From positions 1-43,875 of the forward strand of contig JAGFXO010000007.1 in assembly GCA_017861285.1 (NCBI GenBank): DNA of 43,875 nt, in the 5' to 3' direction. How positions within the stretch are numbered: position 1 is the stretch's first letter; every line of letters starts with the position of its first letter. The notes below the pieces were generated by a model. That model had not been told where the DNA came from, searched no databases, and was given only the letters and a program-made list of their open reading frames with translations. Shown one piece after another: positions 24,550 through 33,392 of the stretch. The translations under genes were made by a program, and so were the position numbers. Origin of the DNA: Geobacteraceae bacterium (GTDB lineage: Bacteria > Desulfobacterota > Desulfuromonadia > Geobacterales > Geobacteraceae).

Positions 24550-24744
24550 TTAAGGTAGTACTTTTATTGCGAAATCAGGGCATCTGAGTTCGCACTGCAT
24601 GCATTCAATGCAGGCCTCCTGATTTTTTACGGTGGCGATGAAGCCTTTCATTTCAAAAACCCTGGTAGGACAAAACTCGACGCAGATATGACATCCCTTG
24701 CAGTATTTTTCATTAATCTCGATGGTAGGAAGTCGTTTTTCCAT
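24550..24744 (-). CDS. korD: 2-oxoglutarate:ferredoxin oxidoreductase, ferredoxin-like delta subunit
   Basis: This 64-residue 2[4Fe-4S] protein has two cysteine clusters, CKGCHICVEFCP (residues 16-27) and CIECMQCELRCP (about 46-57), and passes electrons from the TPP centre to free ferredoxin. It precedes korA and lies 68 bases after mdh. A small hairpin (GATGTT/AACATC around 24787-24802) sits in that gap. Confidence 0.93.
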   Translation of the reverse strand: MEKRLPTIEINEKYCKGCHICVEFCPTRVFEMKGFIATVKNQEACIECMQCELRCPDFAIKVLP

Positions 24745-24812
24745 CTACTGTTCACTCCTCTATTGAAACCGTGTGCAACGGTCCGGGATGTTACGAAACA
24801 TCTCAAAAAGAA

Positions 24813-25766
24813 TCAAAGGCTCAGATTATCAACCATGGCCTTTACATGTGAAACCGATTCATCGAACATTGTCCGTTCTTCCCGGTTCAATTCCAGTTCG
24901 ATAATCTGCTCAACTCCATTGGCACCGACAACGCAAGGCACTCCGGCAAAATATCCATTCACGCCATATTCACCTTCGAGAAGCGCACACACGGGGAGGA
25001 CCCTCTTCTGGTCTTTCAGAATCGCCTCCGCCATTGCCATTGCTGAAGTTGCGGGTGAATAGAAGGCAGATCCCGTCTTGAGCAGACCAACAATTTCCCC
25101 CCCTGCATATCGCGTTCTTTTTACGATTTCCGACATTACTTCCATCGCCTTCTCGGCACCATACTTCTTTTCAAGCAGATACATGACGGGGATTCCATTC
25201 ACGTTTGCATATCTGATGAGCGGCACCATGTCATCCCCGTGCCCACCAAGGACAAGGGTGTGAACATCCTTGACGGAAACCTGCAATTCCATTGCGACAA
25301 ATGCGGCGAACCTGGCAGAATCAAGTATGCCGGCCATACCCATAACCCTGTTTTTCGGAAAACCGGTTATTCTGTGGCAGAGGGTCACCATAACATCAAG
25401 GGGATTCGAGATGACTATTACATGCGCATCAGGCGCGTTTTCGCGAATGGCAACGGCCGCTGAACGCATGATTCTCGAGTTGGTTGTTACCAGGTCATCG
25501 CGACTCATGCCGGGCTTCCTGGCAAGGCCGGCAGTAACGATCACCAGGTCCGATCCTTCGATATCTTCGTACCTGTTTGTCCCCTGCACATGTATATCAT
25601 GGCCTGCCGCAGGTGAAGCTTCCATGATATCGAGTGCCTTCCCCTGGGGCACACCTTCAAGAATATCGAAAAGTACAATGTCGGCCAATTCGCGTGCTGC
25701 CGCAAGTTGAACAAAAACACCGCCAATCTGCCCGCTCCCGATCAGCGCAATCTTCTTCCTCGCCAT
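24813..25766 (-). CDS. mdh: Malate dehydrogenase, LDH-like type
   Basis: Mdh interconverts malate and oxaloacetate with NAD. From ATG 25766, preceded by GGGAGGAAGG, the protein has 317 residues, the size of the LDH-like malate dehydrogenases. Marks are the Rossmann motif [35 protein letters not shown] (mobile loop with substrate arginines, about 79-95), [12 protein letters not shown] (about 119-130) and the catalytic histidine in [12 protein letters not shown] (about 171-182). It is the second gene of icd-mdh-kor. Confidence 0.95.
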   Translation of the reverse strand: MARKKIALIGSGQIGGVFVQLAAARELADIVLFDILEGVPQGKALDIMEASPAAGHDIHVQGTNRYEDIEGSDLVIVTAGLARKPGMSRDDLVTTNSRIMRSAAVAIRENAPDAHVIVISNPLDVMVTLCHRITGFPKNRVMGMAGILDSARFAAFVAMELQVSVKDVHTLVLGGHGDDMVPLIRYANVNGIPVMYLLEKKYGAEKAMEVMSEIVKRTRYAGGEIVGLLKTGSAFYSPATSAMAMAEAILKDQKRVLPVCALLEGEYGVNGYFAGVPCVVGANGVEQIIELELNREERTMFDESVSHVKAMVDNLSL

Positions 25767-25864
25767 GCCTTCCTCCCCTCCCATTAAGGATTAAAGACCG
25801 GTATCATCTCTCAAACAAGAATCATCTCACTTTCTTCTGACATCGAAAGGGCAAAACCTTGGCA

Positions 25865-25889
25865 GGGTAAACCGTTTCTTGGCTTACCC
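25865..25889. other. Hairpin between icd and mdh
   Basis: GGGTAA at 25865-25870 pairs with TTACCC at 25884-25889, extendable by two pairs across one mismatch. There is no T run on the minus strand, so it is more likely an mRNA processing or stability element than a terminator. Confidence 0.35.
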
Positions 25890-25900
25890 ACCCGGAGATG

Positions 25901-27310
25901 TCACAGATTTCCTATGATCTCATCGGCAAACTGGGAACACCTGAGTTCGGTAACGTCGCCCGTGCCTTCGGCACGCATCAACCGGGCAAAATCATAGGTG
26001 ACCTTGCCTGCGCTGATGGTTTTGCTCAGCGAAGCGTTAATCAGTCCCGCCGCTTCAACCCATCCCAGATATTCGAGCATCATTACTCCTGACAGGATCA
26101 CCGACCCTGGATTTACCTTGTCCAGGTTGGCATACTTGGGGGCTGTACCGTGAGTCGCCTCAAAAATGGCATGTCCTGTTTTATAGTTTATGTTCCCCCC
26201 CGGAGCTATGCCGATACCGCCGATCTGGGCGGCAAGTGCGTCTGACAGATAATCGCCGTTCAGATTGGTTGTGGCGATCACATCGAATTCGTCAGCGCGT
26301 GTTATGGTCTGCTGTAGGGTGATATCGGCAATGGAATCCTTCATCATGAGCATTTTCTTCCATTTGCCGTCGCCGTGCGTAGGCCAGAGTTCGAGTGTTT
26401 TCTCGACTTCCTTCACGAGGCTCTCTTTTTGCGCCGGTGTCATGTTATCAAATCCGGGTTCGATTGATCGTGCATTTTCTTCGCTGGAGATGCCGGGGTC
26501 CCTCTCCTTGTTGCCGATGATCCACGACTCGCGCTGAGAGATTGTTCTGTCGCGGTACTTCGTCGTTGAAAGTTCATAACCCCAACTCTTAAAGGCACCT
26601 TCGGTGAACTTCATAATATTCCCTTTATGCACCAGTGTCACCGATTTTCTGCCGTGCTGCAGCGCATACTCGATCGCAGCTTCGACAAGGCGAATTGACC
26701 CTTCCTGCGAAACCGGTTTGATACCGATCGCCGATGTTTTCGGGAAACGTATTTTCTTCACTCCCATTTCCTGCTGAAGGAAGCCGATAACCTTTTCCGC
26801 CTCCAGGCTTTCGGCTTGCCACTCGATGCCCGCATAGATATCCTCGGTGTTCTCGCGGAAGATCACCATATCCACCAGTTCGGGGCGCTTGACCGGAGAA
26901 GGGACACCCTTTACATACCGTACGGGACGAAGGCAGACGTACAGGTCCAGCTCCTGCCGGAGCGCTACGTTCAGCGAACGGATGCCGCCCCCTATAGGCG
27001 TCGACAGCGGCCCTTTGATGCCGACCAGAAACTCGCGAAAAACATCGAGAGTCTCCTCGGGGAGCCATCCAAGTCCCTTGTTGAAGGACTTCTCGCCTGC
27101 ATAGACCTCCATCCATTCGATCTTTCTCTTTCCCGCATATGCCTTATCCACGGCAGCGTCCAGAACCCGTACCGAGGCTTTCCAGATGTCCGGACCCGTG
27201 CCATCGCCTTCGATGAAGGGTATGACGGGGTTGTCGGGAACGTTGAGGATGCCGTCATGGATAGTAATCTTCATACCGCCGGACGGGATGCTTGTCTTTT
27301 CGTATGGCAT
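25901..27310 (-). CDS. icd: Isocitrate dehydrogenase, NADP-dependent type
   Basis: Icd oxidises isocitrate to 2-oxoglutarate, feeding the Kor enzyme encoded downstream. ATG 27310 has AAAGGAG six bases upstream and gives 469 residues, against 416 in E. coli. Marks: [62 protein letters not shown] (residues about 95-130, with the regulatory serine and isocitrate-binding arginines), [16 protein letters not shown], and [29 protein letters not shown] (about 353-380). The extra length sits mainly at about residues 265-330, a charged insert with [18 protein letters not shown]. Nucleotide preference was not tested from sequence beyond family likeness. First gene of the operon. Confidence 0.94.
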   Translation of the reverse strand: MPYEKTSIPSGGMKITIHDGILNVPDNPVIPFIEGDGTGPDIWKASVRVLDAAVDKAYAGKRKIEWMEVYAGEKSFNKGLGWLPEETLDVFREFLVGIKGPLSTPIGGGIRSLNVALRQELDLYVCLRPVRYVKGVPSPVKRPELVDMVIFRENTEDIYAGIEWQAESLEAEKVIGFLQQEMGVKKIRFPKTSAIGIKPVSQEGSIRLVEAAIEYALQHGRKSVTLVHKGNIMKFTEGAFKSWGYELSTTKYRDRTISQRESWIIGNKERDPGISSEENARSIEPGFDNMTPAQKESLVKEVEKTLELWPTHGDGKWKKMLMMKDSIADITLQQTITRADEFDVIATTNLNGDYLSDALAAQIGGIGIAPGGNINYKTGHAIFEATHGTAPKYANLDKVNPGSVILSGVMMLEYLGWVEAAGLINASLSKTISAGKVTYDFARLMRAEGTGDVTELRCSQFADEIIGNL

Positions 27311-27450
27311 TCTGTCTCCTTTAATATCATCTATTTGCTATGTCGGATTTGGACTGTATTCGGCGGGGAGTATCCTCTCCTCGCTCCGGGGGCATCAATT
27401 TTCCTTTTTCAAATTCTTGTCATTGATTTGGGGAAAGACCCTGGGGGAGG
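27311..27450. other. Intergenic region upstream of icd
   Basis: About 140 bases between the icd ribosome binding site and the end of the polysaccharide locus. It presumably holds the icd promoter, but I see no convincing -35/-10 pair. Confidence 0.35.
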
Positions 27451-27684
27451 TCAGAAACATTCTTCAAAAAGCAATTGATCGGTCAATGTTTTTTCGATTC
27501 CGCATGCAACAATATCAACCGAAAGAGCTTTCCCGCATATTTTTTCTTCTACTTTGAAAATAGTATCCGTAGATCCAACAAAATCTACATTCAACGCGTT
27601 GAGTTCAAAGGGATTTTGCACAAAGTCTTCAATTTCATTGCCTTTGCAATAATATCTGGCAAGAACCATTCTGCAAAACTGCAT
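27451..27684 (-). CDS. Small hypothetical protein at the end of the polysaccharide locus
   Basis: From ATG 27684 the frame gives 77 residues, acidic, without membrane segment, with the stretch FELNALNVDFVGSTDTIFKVEEKICGKALSVDIVACG. A TTG start at 27717 is also possible. AAAGGAAA lies 13 bases before the ATG, rather far. It follows the glycosyltransferase gene directly and shares its strand and AT-rich composition, so it may be the last gene of that transcript or the remnant of a longer gene. I do not recognise the family. Confidence 0.35.
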   Translation of the reverse strand: MQFCRMVLARYYCKGNEIEDFVQNPFELNALNVDFVGSTDTIFKVEEKICGKALSVDIVACGIEKTLTDQLLFEECF

Positions 27685-27719
27685 AAAATAAAAGCATTTC
27701 CTTTCGTCACCCCTCAATC

Positions 27720-28670
27720 TTACGATATAAATTTTAATTTTATTAATTTCCTAGAAATAAATTTAGGCAATAAACTTATTAGATATATAGCAGCTTTTGG
27801 ATAGTTTATTGAAAATGAGAAAAGATGTGAGCTTTTTTTATAAGTTTTATAATTCAGGACATTAAACTTCCTGAGAATTAATAAGCCTTTGAGAGAGAAA
27901 AGAGCTGATTTAACCCCATGATCTTTAACGCATTTTAATTTTGCGTGAAGTTCATATGAAGGTGGTAAAGAAAATACGAAATTTGCCCACCTCTCTACCC
28001 ATATTTCAAAGGTTTGATTCTGCCAGCTTACTTTTTCGAGGCCTTTAATGGATATAGGCTGTACAGAAAGAGTATCAACCCAATGAATGAGAAAATCTTT
28101 ACTTGCTATATACTCAAAGATAACACCAATTTGTATAAAATTTGTATTTCGATATCGTTCAAAATCAGCTTTGGCAATAACTTTAGAGTTATAAACAAGA
28201 CTCGCTAAACATGTCATGTGCCAACCTAAATCTGATAGCAGTTTATTCTGATCTGAATAATCTTGATGAGGCACGTCACATACTCTTCCTAGTACATTAA
28301 AGACAATGGCATCATACTCTTTATTTTGAACTGTTATAAGGTCATAAAAATAGCTGAGCAAATCAGACGATATTTGATAGGTATCGCCTAAAAGCCAGAC
28401 ATAATCAGTTCTTGGATATTTAAGGGCGCGTTCGAAATTCTTATCGGGCCCTATATTTGTTTCGGTACAATGGTACTGAATAAGCGGGTACTCTTCAATT
28501 CTTTTCTTTACGACCTCTGCCGTTGCATCGGATGATGCGTTATCAAAGACAAATATTTGAATATTATATGCTTTTGCTAAAGGGATATGAACTTGAAGAC
28601 AATGGTCAAGAAACTCAGATCGATTATAGGTGGGAATAACTATAGAAAGATGATGATCGGCTTGATTCAC
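27720..28670 (-). CDS. Family 2 glycosyltransferase, RfbV (abequosyltransferase)-like
   Basis: The 316-residue protein begins with the GT-A fold of family 2: HHLSIVIPTYNRSEFLDHCLQ, FVFDNASSDATAEVVKKRI and TNIGPDKNFERALKYPRTDYVWLLGD. The NxGPDxNF stretch and overall order resemble RfbV-type transferases that use CDP-3,6-dideoxyhexoses, which fits the CDP-sugar genes upstream. The metal motif, usually a DDD or DxD after DYVWLLG, reads GDTYQIS here, so one acid is missing. No membrane span is clear; the basic C-terminus (KFISRKLIKLKFIS) may bind the membrane. The start is GTG at 28670 with AAGGG six bases upstream. It is separated from the cyclase gene by 209 bases and is AT-rich. Acceptor unknown. 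Confidence 0.82.
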   Translation of the reverse strand: MNQADHHLSIVIPTYNRSEFLDHCLQVHIPLAKAYNIQIFVFDNASSDATAEVVKKRIEEYPLIQYHCTETNIGPDKNFERALKYPRTDYVWLLGDTYQISSDLLSYFYDLITVQNKEYDAIVFNVLGRVCDVPHQDYSDQNKLLSDLGWHMTCLASLVYNSKVIAKADFERYRNTNFIQIGVIFEYIASKDFLIHWVDTLSVQPISIKGLEKVSWQNQTFEIWVERWANFVFSLPPSYELHAKLKCVKDHGVKSALFSLKGLLILRKFNVLNYKTYKKSSHLFSFSINYPKAAIYLISLLPKFISRKLIKLKFIS

Positions 28671-28879
28671 ATTGAACCCTTGAACTGAGAATATTTCGAA
28701 TGATTTTTATCGCACATGGTAACATACTCTTCTATTCAATAAATTGGCCGCCTTTCTTCCCTGTAAGGTAGAAAGACATTGCATCCGAATGACGCTCAAA
28801 ACTGCGTATACATATTCTCTTGAAATATCAATTAATTATGTGCACCATGACAGCACAAAATCAGGTCATTTTGTCTCAA

Positions 28880-29965
28880 TTACAGGGTACAGGGAGTTTT
28901 AAAAAACTTGGTATACTCTTCAAGACTTGCCGCCAGTTCGCTTTCAGCAAAATCGACAACTTTCACAAACGTATGATCATCTTTCATGAGGACAATTACC
29001 AGACCTTCTCCCACTCTTTTCTTGTCCTGTTTCATGGCCTTAAGGATTCCGTCGTATTTGATATTCTCGGGATCGACCGAGCTTACGAGCAGTTTAGCAA
29101 AAAGTTGGTTGTTGAGGAAATCGCACTTCTCAGCCGAGAGAAGTTCGCGGCTTTTCGCGACAAGGTTCGCGAACATCATGCCAAGTACAACTGCAGTTCC
29201 ATGTGGTATTGAATAATTACTCGTTGATTCAAGCGCATGGCCGAAGCAATGGCCAAAATTAAGAAGATTTCGTCTTCCGGCATCAAATTCATCACCTTCC
29301 ATATAATTTTGTTTCACCTGAAGAGAGCTAAATATAGCATTTTCCAGCGAATCAAGGTTTCTCTCCAACAGTAATGGAAGCTGTTCAATCATATGTGATG
29401 TCATTTGCTCGCCACCCATTACATGAAGCTTTGCGACCTCTCCGAGCCCGCTTAGATAGTCCCTTATTTCCAAGCTTTTTAAAAACGGAGGATAAATAAG
29501 TATTTGTGAAGGAGGATAAAATGTACCGGCAAGGTTCTTGAATCCCCTGAAATTCAATGAAGTTTTGCTCCCTATGCAGCTATCTGCCTGAGCGAGTAAC
29601 GTTGTGGGGACAAACACCCAATTTATACCGCGATAGAGGGTGCAAGCGGTAAATCCCGTTACATCCTGAACTATTCCCCCTCCGATCGAAATCAGAGTCA
29701 TATTCTTTTTTGCGGAACGCTCCATGAATTTTTCATAAAGCTCTTCAACACTTCTTAGGCATTTTCGATCTTCACTGACAGGGAAAATGATCAAGTCTGC
29801 CCTCGGTATATCTCTGAAACAGGTACCAGCGTATATCCGCCATACATTGCTATCAATGACATACACACAGTTTTCGTGTCTTTGCAGGGCAACCATGAAA
29901 CCATTATCATCCAAAAAATGGGCTTCATATTCACGCAACTTGGACTGCAGTTTGATTACATGCAA
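28880..29965 (-). CDS. Dehydroquinate-synthase-like sugar-phosphate cyclase
   Basis: The best start is TTG at 29965, with GGAGG exactly six bases upstream, giving 361 residues; the longer reading from 30025 has no such site. The protein has the DHQS fold with most catalytic residues: NAD-binding SIGGGIVQDVTGF (residues about 93-105), VPTTLLAQADSCIGSKTSLN with lysine 134, KNLAGTFYPP (143-152), GLGEVAK with glutamate 176 and lysine 179, and zinc histidines in NFGHCFGHALE (239, 243) and IPHG (255), plus DKKRVGEG near the end. In DEFDAGRR an Asp stands where E. coli AroB has Glu. Placed in a polysaccharide operon and overlapping the SDR gene by ten bases, it is unlikely to be the housekeeping AroB. 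It may make a cyclitol or a related ketosugar ring; the product is unknown. Confidence 0.8.
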   Translation of the reverse strand: MHVIKLQSKLREYEAHFLDDNGFMVALQRHENCVYVIDSNVWRIYAGTCFRDIPRADLIIFPVSEDRKCLRSVEELYEKFMERSAKKNMTLISIGGGIVQDVTGFTACTLYRGINWVFVPTTLLAQADSCIGSKTSLNFRGFKNLAGTFYPPSQILIYPPFLKSLEIRDYLSGLGEVAKLHVMGGEQMTSHMIEQLPLLLERNLDSLENAIFSSLQVKQNYMEGDEFDAGRRNLLNFGHCFGHALESTSNYSIPHGTAVVLGMMFANLVAKSRELLSAEKCDFLNNQLFAKLLVSSVDPENIKYDGILKAMKQDKKRVGEGLVIVLMKDDHTFVKVVDFAESELAASLEEYTKFFKTPCTL

Positions 29966-30621
29966 GTAAAACCTCCATCCACCACTATGGTCTGACCGGT
30001 AATGTAGGTGTTCCTGTCTGAACAAAGAAAAGAGACTACTTCCGCTATTTCCTCAGGTTCCGCGAGTCGTCCCATGGGGATGGTCGTCCGTATCTTGTCC
30101 AGTTCCGCATCGGAGTTGTTCTGCATGGTCAACTCTGTCATGACATATCCGGGAGCAACGCTGTTGACGAGGATATTAAATGGCGCCAATTCAATTGCCA
30201 GAGTTTTTGTCATACCGATAAGGCCTGCTTTGGTCGTTGTATACAGCAGACGTCGTTCTTTGGAGACAATCCCGAAAATCGAACTGATGTTGACAATTCT
30301 GCCCTGACCCGCGGCTTTCATGCAAGACGCTAGACCCTGCACCAAGCGCATTGGCGCAGAGAGGTTTACCTGGATCATTGCCTGCGCATTATCGAGCGAT
30401 ATCTCAGGTATCCCGGCCAGATAATTTATTCCGGCGTTGTTTATAAGGATATCGATGGGATGTTGCAATGAAGCCAGAAAAGAATCGATGGAATCGTTGT
30501 AAAGCAAATTTAACTCATCCCGACGCGGCGCAAGGACGGCAATACCTTCCTTTTCGAATTTTTCCCTGATGGCAGCTCCGATGCCGCGAGAGGCTCCGGT
30601 TACAAGGGCGGTCCTGGCCAT
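29956..30621 (-). CDS. Classical short-chain dehydrogenase/reductase
   Basis: The 221-residue enzyme is a FabG-like SDR: cofactor motif TGASRGIGAAIREKFEKEG (residues 8-26), NNAG at about 62-65, catalytic serine in IVNISSIFGIV and YxxxK in LLYTTTKAGLIG (about 130-141; the tyrosine is followed by TTTK), and VNSVAPGYVMTEL. It should oxidise or reduce a hydroxyl/keto group on the product of its neighbours. Its ATG overlaps the aldolase stop (TAATG) and its end overlaps the cyclase start, so aldolase, SDR and cyclase are made as one translationally coupled unit. Confidence 0.88.
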   Translation of the reverse strand: MARTALVTGASRGIGAAIREKFEKEGIAVLAPRRDELNLLYNDSIDSFLASLQHPIDILINNAGINYLAGIPEISLDNAQAMIQVNLSAPMRLVQGLASCMKAAGQGRIVNISSIFGIVSKERRLLYTTTKAGLIGMTKTLAIELAPFNILVNSVAPGYVMTELTMQNNSDAELDKIRTTIPMGRLAEPEEIAEVVSFLCSDRNTYITGQTIVVDGGFTCM

Positions 30622-31436
30622 TATTCGTACATGCCTCCGGCTTCCTTTATCAGTTTGTCGTAACGGTTTTCGAGCATTTGAATGCGGTGCATATCTTCTT
30701 CGAAAATCATCTGATAATAGTCTCGCTTGTTTTTAAGCCACATCAATTCAAATCCGACTGCTTTCAGAATACCCTTTTCATAATCATTATTCAGCGCATC
30801 GGGACATTTGAAAATAATTTTCCTCGTTTCATAACGGTCGACATATCCTTCAGGAAGTTGTTTTATGAACGGCACCGTTTCCTTGGAAACACCACCACCG
30901 ACGACACATTCCATGTTTCTCGATTTCGCTTTACTGAAAATATCCCGTGCGATTCCTAGAATTTCCGGTGAATTCACATATTCCCGCGTCTTCCCAATCG
31001 AACCGGTCAGATCTACCCTGCCCAAGACAATTCCGTCAAGGTCATGTATTTCTTCCAGTTCAAGCATGCGATCAAAATTCCTGTATGCATCAATTGTTTC
31101 AAGATTTATCAGAAACTTGACTTGATTGCGTTCTTCAGCGGGAAAAGCCAGCTTTACCGCACCAAGGTACTTTTTCAAGGCGTATGGTGTTTCAACCATG
31201 GGTCCGACGATGTGAGTTACTCCTATAACTCTTGCCTGATACATGTCCAAAATGGCTTCACACCCTCCCACCTTGACCGTAAGGTCCAATCCTGCTTTAG
31301 AAACAACTTCTTTCAGTCTCATGGCTTCTTCCAAACGGGTCCCTTCCGCTTCGAATTCAGCCTTGACTCCGATTACATGATAGTTCTCACGCAAGTCAAT
31401 CAATGCGTCAATCATCCTCATTTCAAGATCATTCAT
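30621..31436 (-). CDS. HpcH/HpaI-type aldolase (citrate lyase beta-like family)
   Basis: The 271-residue protein is a TIM barrel of the HpcH/HpaI aldolase/citrate lyase family, class II pyruvate aldolases that join or split pyruvate and an aldehyde. Visible: VGVKAEFEAEGTRLEEAMRLKEVVSK, VIGVTHIVGPMVETPYALKKYL (residues about 70-92), the metal glutamate in VKFLINLETIDAYRNFDRML and the metal aspartate in DGIVLGRVDLTGSIGK (about 132-150). The usual base histidine near the N-terminus is not obvious, and a C-terminal extension of about 50 charged residues (YYQMIFEEDMHRIQMLENRYDKLIKEAGG) is predicted to be coiled coil. GGAGG precedes the ATG. It lies 53 bases after the TPP enzyme. Substrate unknown. 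Confidence 0.78.
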   Translation of the reverse strand: MNDLEMRMIDALIDLRENYHVIGVKAEFEAEGTRLEEAMRLKEVVSKAGLDLTVKVGGCEAILDMYQARVIGVTHIVGPMVETPYALKKYLGAVKLAFPAEERNQVKFLINLETIDAYRNFDRMLELEEIHDLDGIVLGRVDLTGSIGKTREYVNSPEILGIARDIFSKAKSRNMECVVGGGVSKETVPFIKQLPEGYVDRYETRKIIFKCPDALNNDYEKGILKAVGFELMWLKNKRDYYQMIFEEDMHRIQMLENRYDKLIKEAGGMYE

Positions 31437-31489
31437 CCTATAGCCTCCGTCATTAACGTTCTTTCAGTTTACCTTCTTCATATCACAAG

Positions 31490-33313
31490 TCATCCCTTTT
31501 CACCTTGCTGCCATTCCTCTACCAGCATATTTTCCTTGAATTCCTCCCTGTCAAGAAAAGGATACATGTCTTCGAGAGGTTTTGACACAATGCGGCCATC
31601 AGGTTTGCGTTCGGAGGAAAGTTTCGGTTCAAATTTATAGTCGGCTGAAAGTCTCACATCACAAACAACAGGCCCCGGTTTGTCGAGAATTCGACCGATT
31701 TTTCCCTTGAGATCGTGGTGACTATCGATGATTTCTGTTGCAAGACCATATGCCTGCGCGATCTTTACAGTGTCGGGAAAACTCACACCGCTATGGGAAT
31801 CACAACCCACGTAACGGGCATCGAAAAAAGCATCTTGTGTTTGTCTGATTGAAACGTAACCATTATTATTTAGTACAAAAAGTTTAATCGGCAATTGATG
31901 ATACGCAACGGTCTGCAACTCCTGGATATTCATTTGCAGGCTGCCGTCCCCGGCAAGGCATACGACATCCTTTTTATCGTTTGCGAAACAGGCACCTATA
32001 GCCGCAGGCAAATCGTAACCCATAGAAGCACATCCTGAATTCCAGAAAATTCGCTGGTTTTCCTTTACCTTGCCCGCCTGGAACAGGACTACGCATGCCG
32101 AACCGTTGCCGGCAACCATCACTGCATCATGTTTAAGAAGTGCTGTTAACTCCTCTATGAAATAATATGGGTTAACCTTATCTCGCGGCACCCTGTGCGC
32201 CGAGGTAACAGCGGGATAACGCTCCTTACGAGCATGACACCACTCGAGCCATCCTTTCCATTCCGGAAAGTATTCGGCCTCTGTCTGCAGCTTCATTTCC
32301 TCGAGAAAGAGACCCGCATCGGACAGGATTGCCAGATCAGGCCTGACAGTCGGCTTATTCAATTCCGCTGCATCAATATCTACAATTATCCGGGTGGCAG
32401 CCCGTGCATAGGCACTCCAATTATAGCTGATCTGCCTGATATTGTTCCGTGATCCCACTGAAAGGAGCAGATCTGCGTTCTGGAGTGCAAAATTTCCAGC
32501 CCGGTTACCTATTGTACCTATTCTGCCGATGAATAATGGATGCTCTGTTGGTATCAGATCGTAACCGCAAAAAGTCGAAACAACCGGAATCCTCATCTTC
32601 TCAACGGTTTCAAGAAAAAGCCCCTGAGCCCCGGACAGTCGGATGCCCTGGCCAGCCAGAATCACGGGCCTCTCGGCTTTCCTGAGCAATTGCATCACCT
32701 CGGAAACCTCGTCTTTCAATTCCGTACCCGCAGATGGGATCAGATCTTGTCCCGGATCGTATCCCTGCAATGAACTTTCATCAACCAGCGCCCCCTGAAC
32801 ATCCAGGGGTACATCAAGCCAGACCGGGCCGGGGCGTCCGTGCGTAGCCAGGTAAAGAGATTTCTCAAGCAGATGACGTATCTCTTTTGGTTCATTCACC
32901 ATGGTGGCAAATTTAGTCACCGGGCGCACTATATCGACAATGTTGATTTCCTGGTCCCCCAACTGACGCAAACCAAGATCCCTGCACCGCTCTATCGTGG
33001 TTTCCCGTTTGACCTGGCCGGATATGTAAAGCGCCGGAACTGAATCGAGCCATTGGCCGATTACTCCCGTAAGAGTATTCGTTCCACCGGGACCACTGGT
33101 AACAACAACTACCCCGATTTTCCCGGAAGTACGTGCATATCCCTCGGCCCCTATAGCCGATGCCTGTTCATGGTGATTACAGATGAATTCAATTTCCCCG
33201 CATTTGCCGACCGAATCGTTCAAATGCATGGCCCCTCCGCCGGTGATCATAAATACATGTCTAACACCGTATTCGACGAGTCTCTTGACTATGTAATCGG
33301 ATATCTTAATCAT
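31490..33313 (-). CDS. Thiamine-diphosphate enzyme, acetolactate synthase-like (YerE-like role proposed)
   Basis: The 607-residue protein has the three domains of the acetohydroxyacid synthase group: PYR domain with the catalytic glutamate in FICNHHEQASAIGAEGYAR (about residue 50) and VVTSGPGGTNTLTGVIGQWLDSVPALYISGQV; a central Rossmann-like domain (about 190-350); and the PP domain with GDGSLQMNIQELQTVAYHQLPIKLFVLNNNGYVSIRQTQ (about 445-485), the TPP-Mg site. No regulatory-subunit gene is near. Inside a CDP-3,6-dideoxyhexose cluster, the closest known precedent is YerE, which adds a two-carbon unit from pyruvate to C4 of the CDP-4-keto sugar on the way to yersiniose. GGAG lies 12 bases upstream. 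Ordinary acetolactate synthase for valine synthesis is less likely because of the neighbourhood. Confidence 0.82.
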   Translation of the reverse strand: MIKISDYIVKRLVEYGVRHVFMITGGGAMHLNDSVGKCGEIEFICNHHEQASAIGAEGYARTSGKIGVVVVTSGPGGTNTLTGVIGQWLDSVPALYISGQVKRETTIERCRDLGLRQLGDQEINIVDIVRPVTKFATMVNEPKEIRHLLEKSLYLATHGRPGPVWLDVPLDVQGALVDESSLQGYDPGQDLIPSAGTELKDEVSEVMQLLRKAERPVILAGQGIRLSGAQGLFLETVEKMRIPVVSTFCGYDLIPTEHPLFIGRIGTIGNRAGNFALQNADLLLSVGSRNNIRQISYNWSAYARAATRIIVDIDAAELNKPTVRPDLAILSDAGLFLEEMKLQTEAEYFPEWKGWLEWCHARKERYPAVTSAHRVPRDKVNPYYFIEELTALLKHDAVMVAGNGSACVVLFQAGKVKENQRIFWNSGCASMGYDLPAAIGACFANDKKDVVCLAGDGSLQMNIQELQTVAYHQLPIKLFVLNNNGYVSIRQTQDAFFDARYVGCDSHSGVSFPDTVKIAQAYGLATEIIDSHHDLKGKIGRILDKPGPVVCDVRLSADYKFEPKLSSERKPDGRIVSKPLEDMYPFLDREEFKENMLVEEWQQGEKG

Positions 33314-33392
33314 ATCTCATTCTCCAAAACCTTGGATGTGACGGCAAACATGTCCGCACATAAATCGTTAGGATGTCAAAGGCAAATGATGT

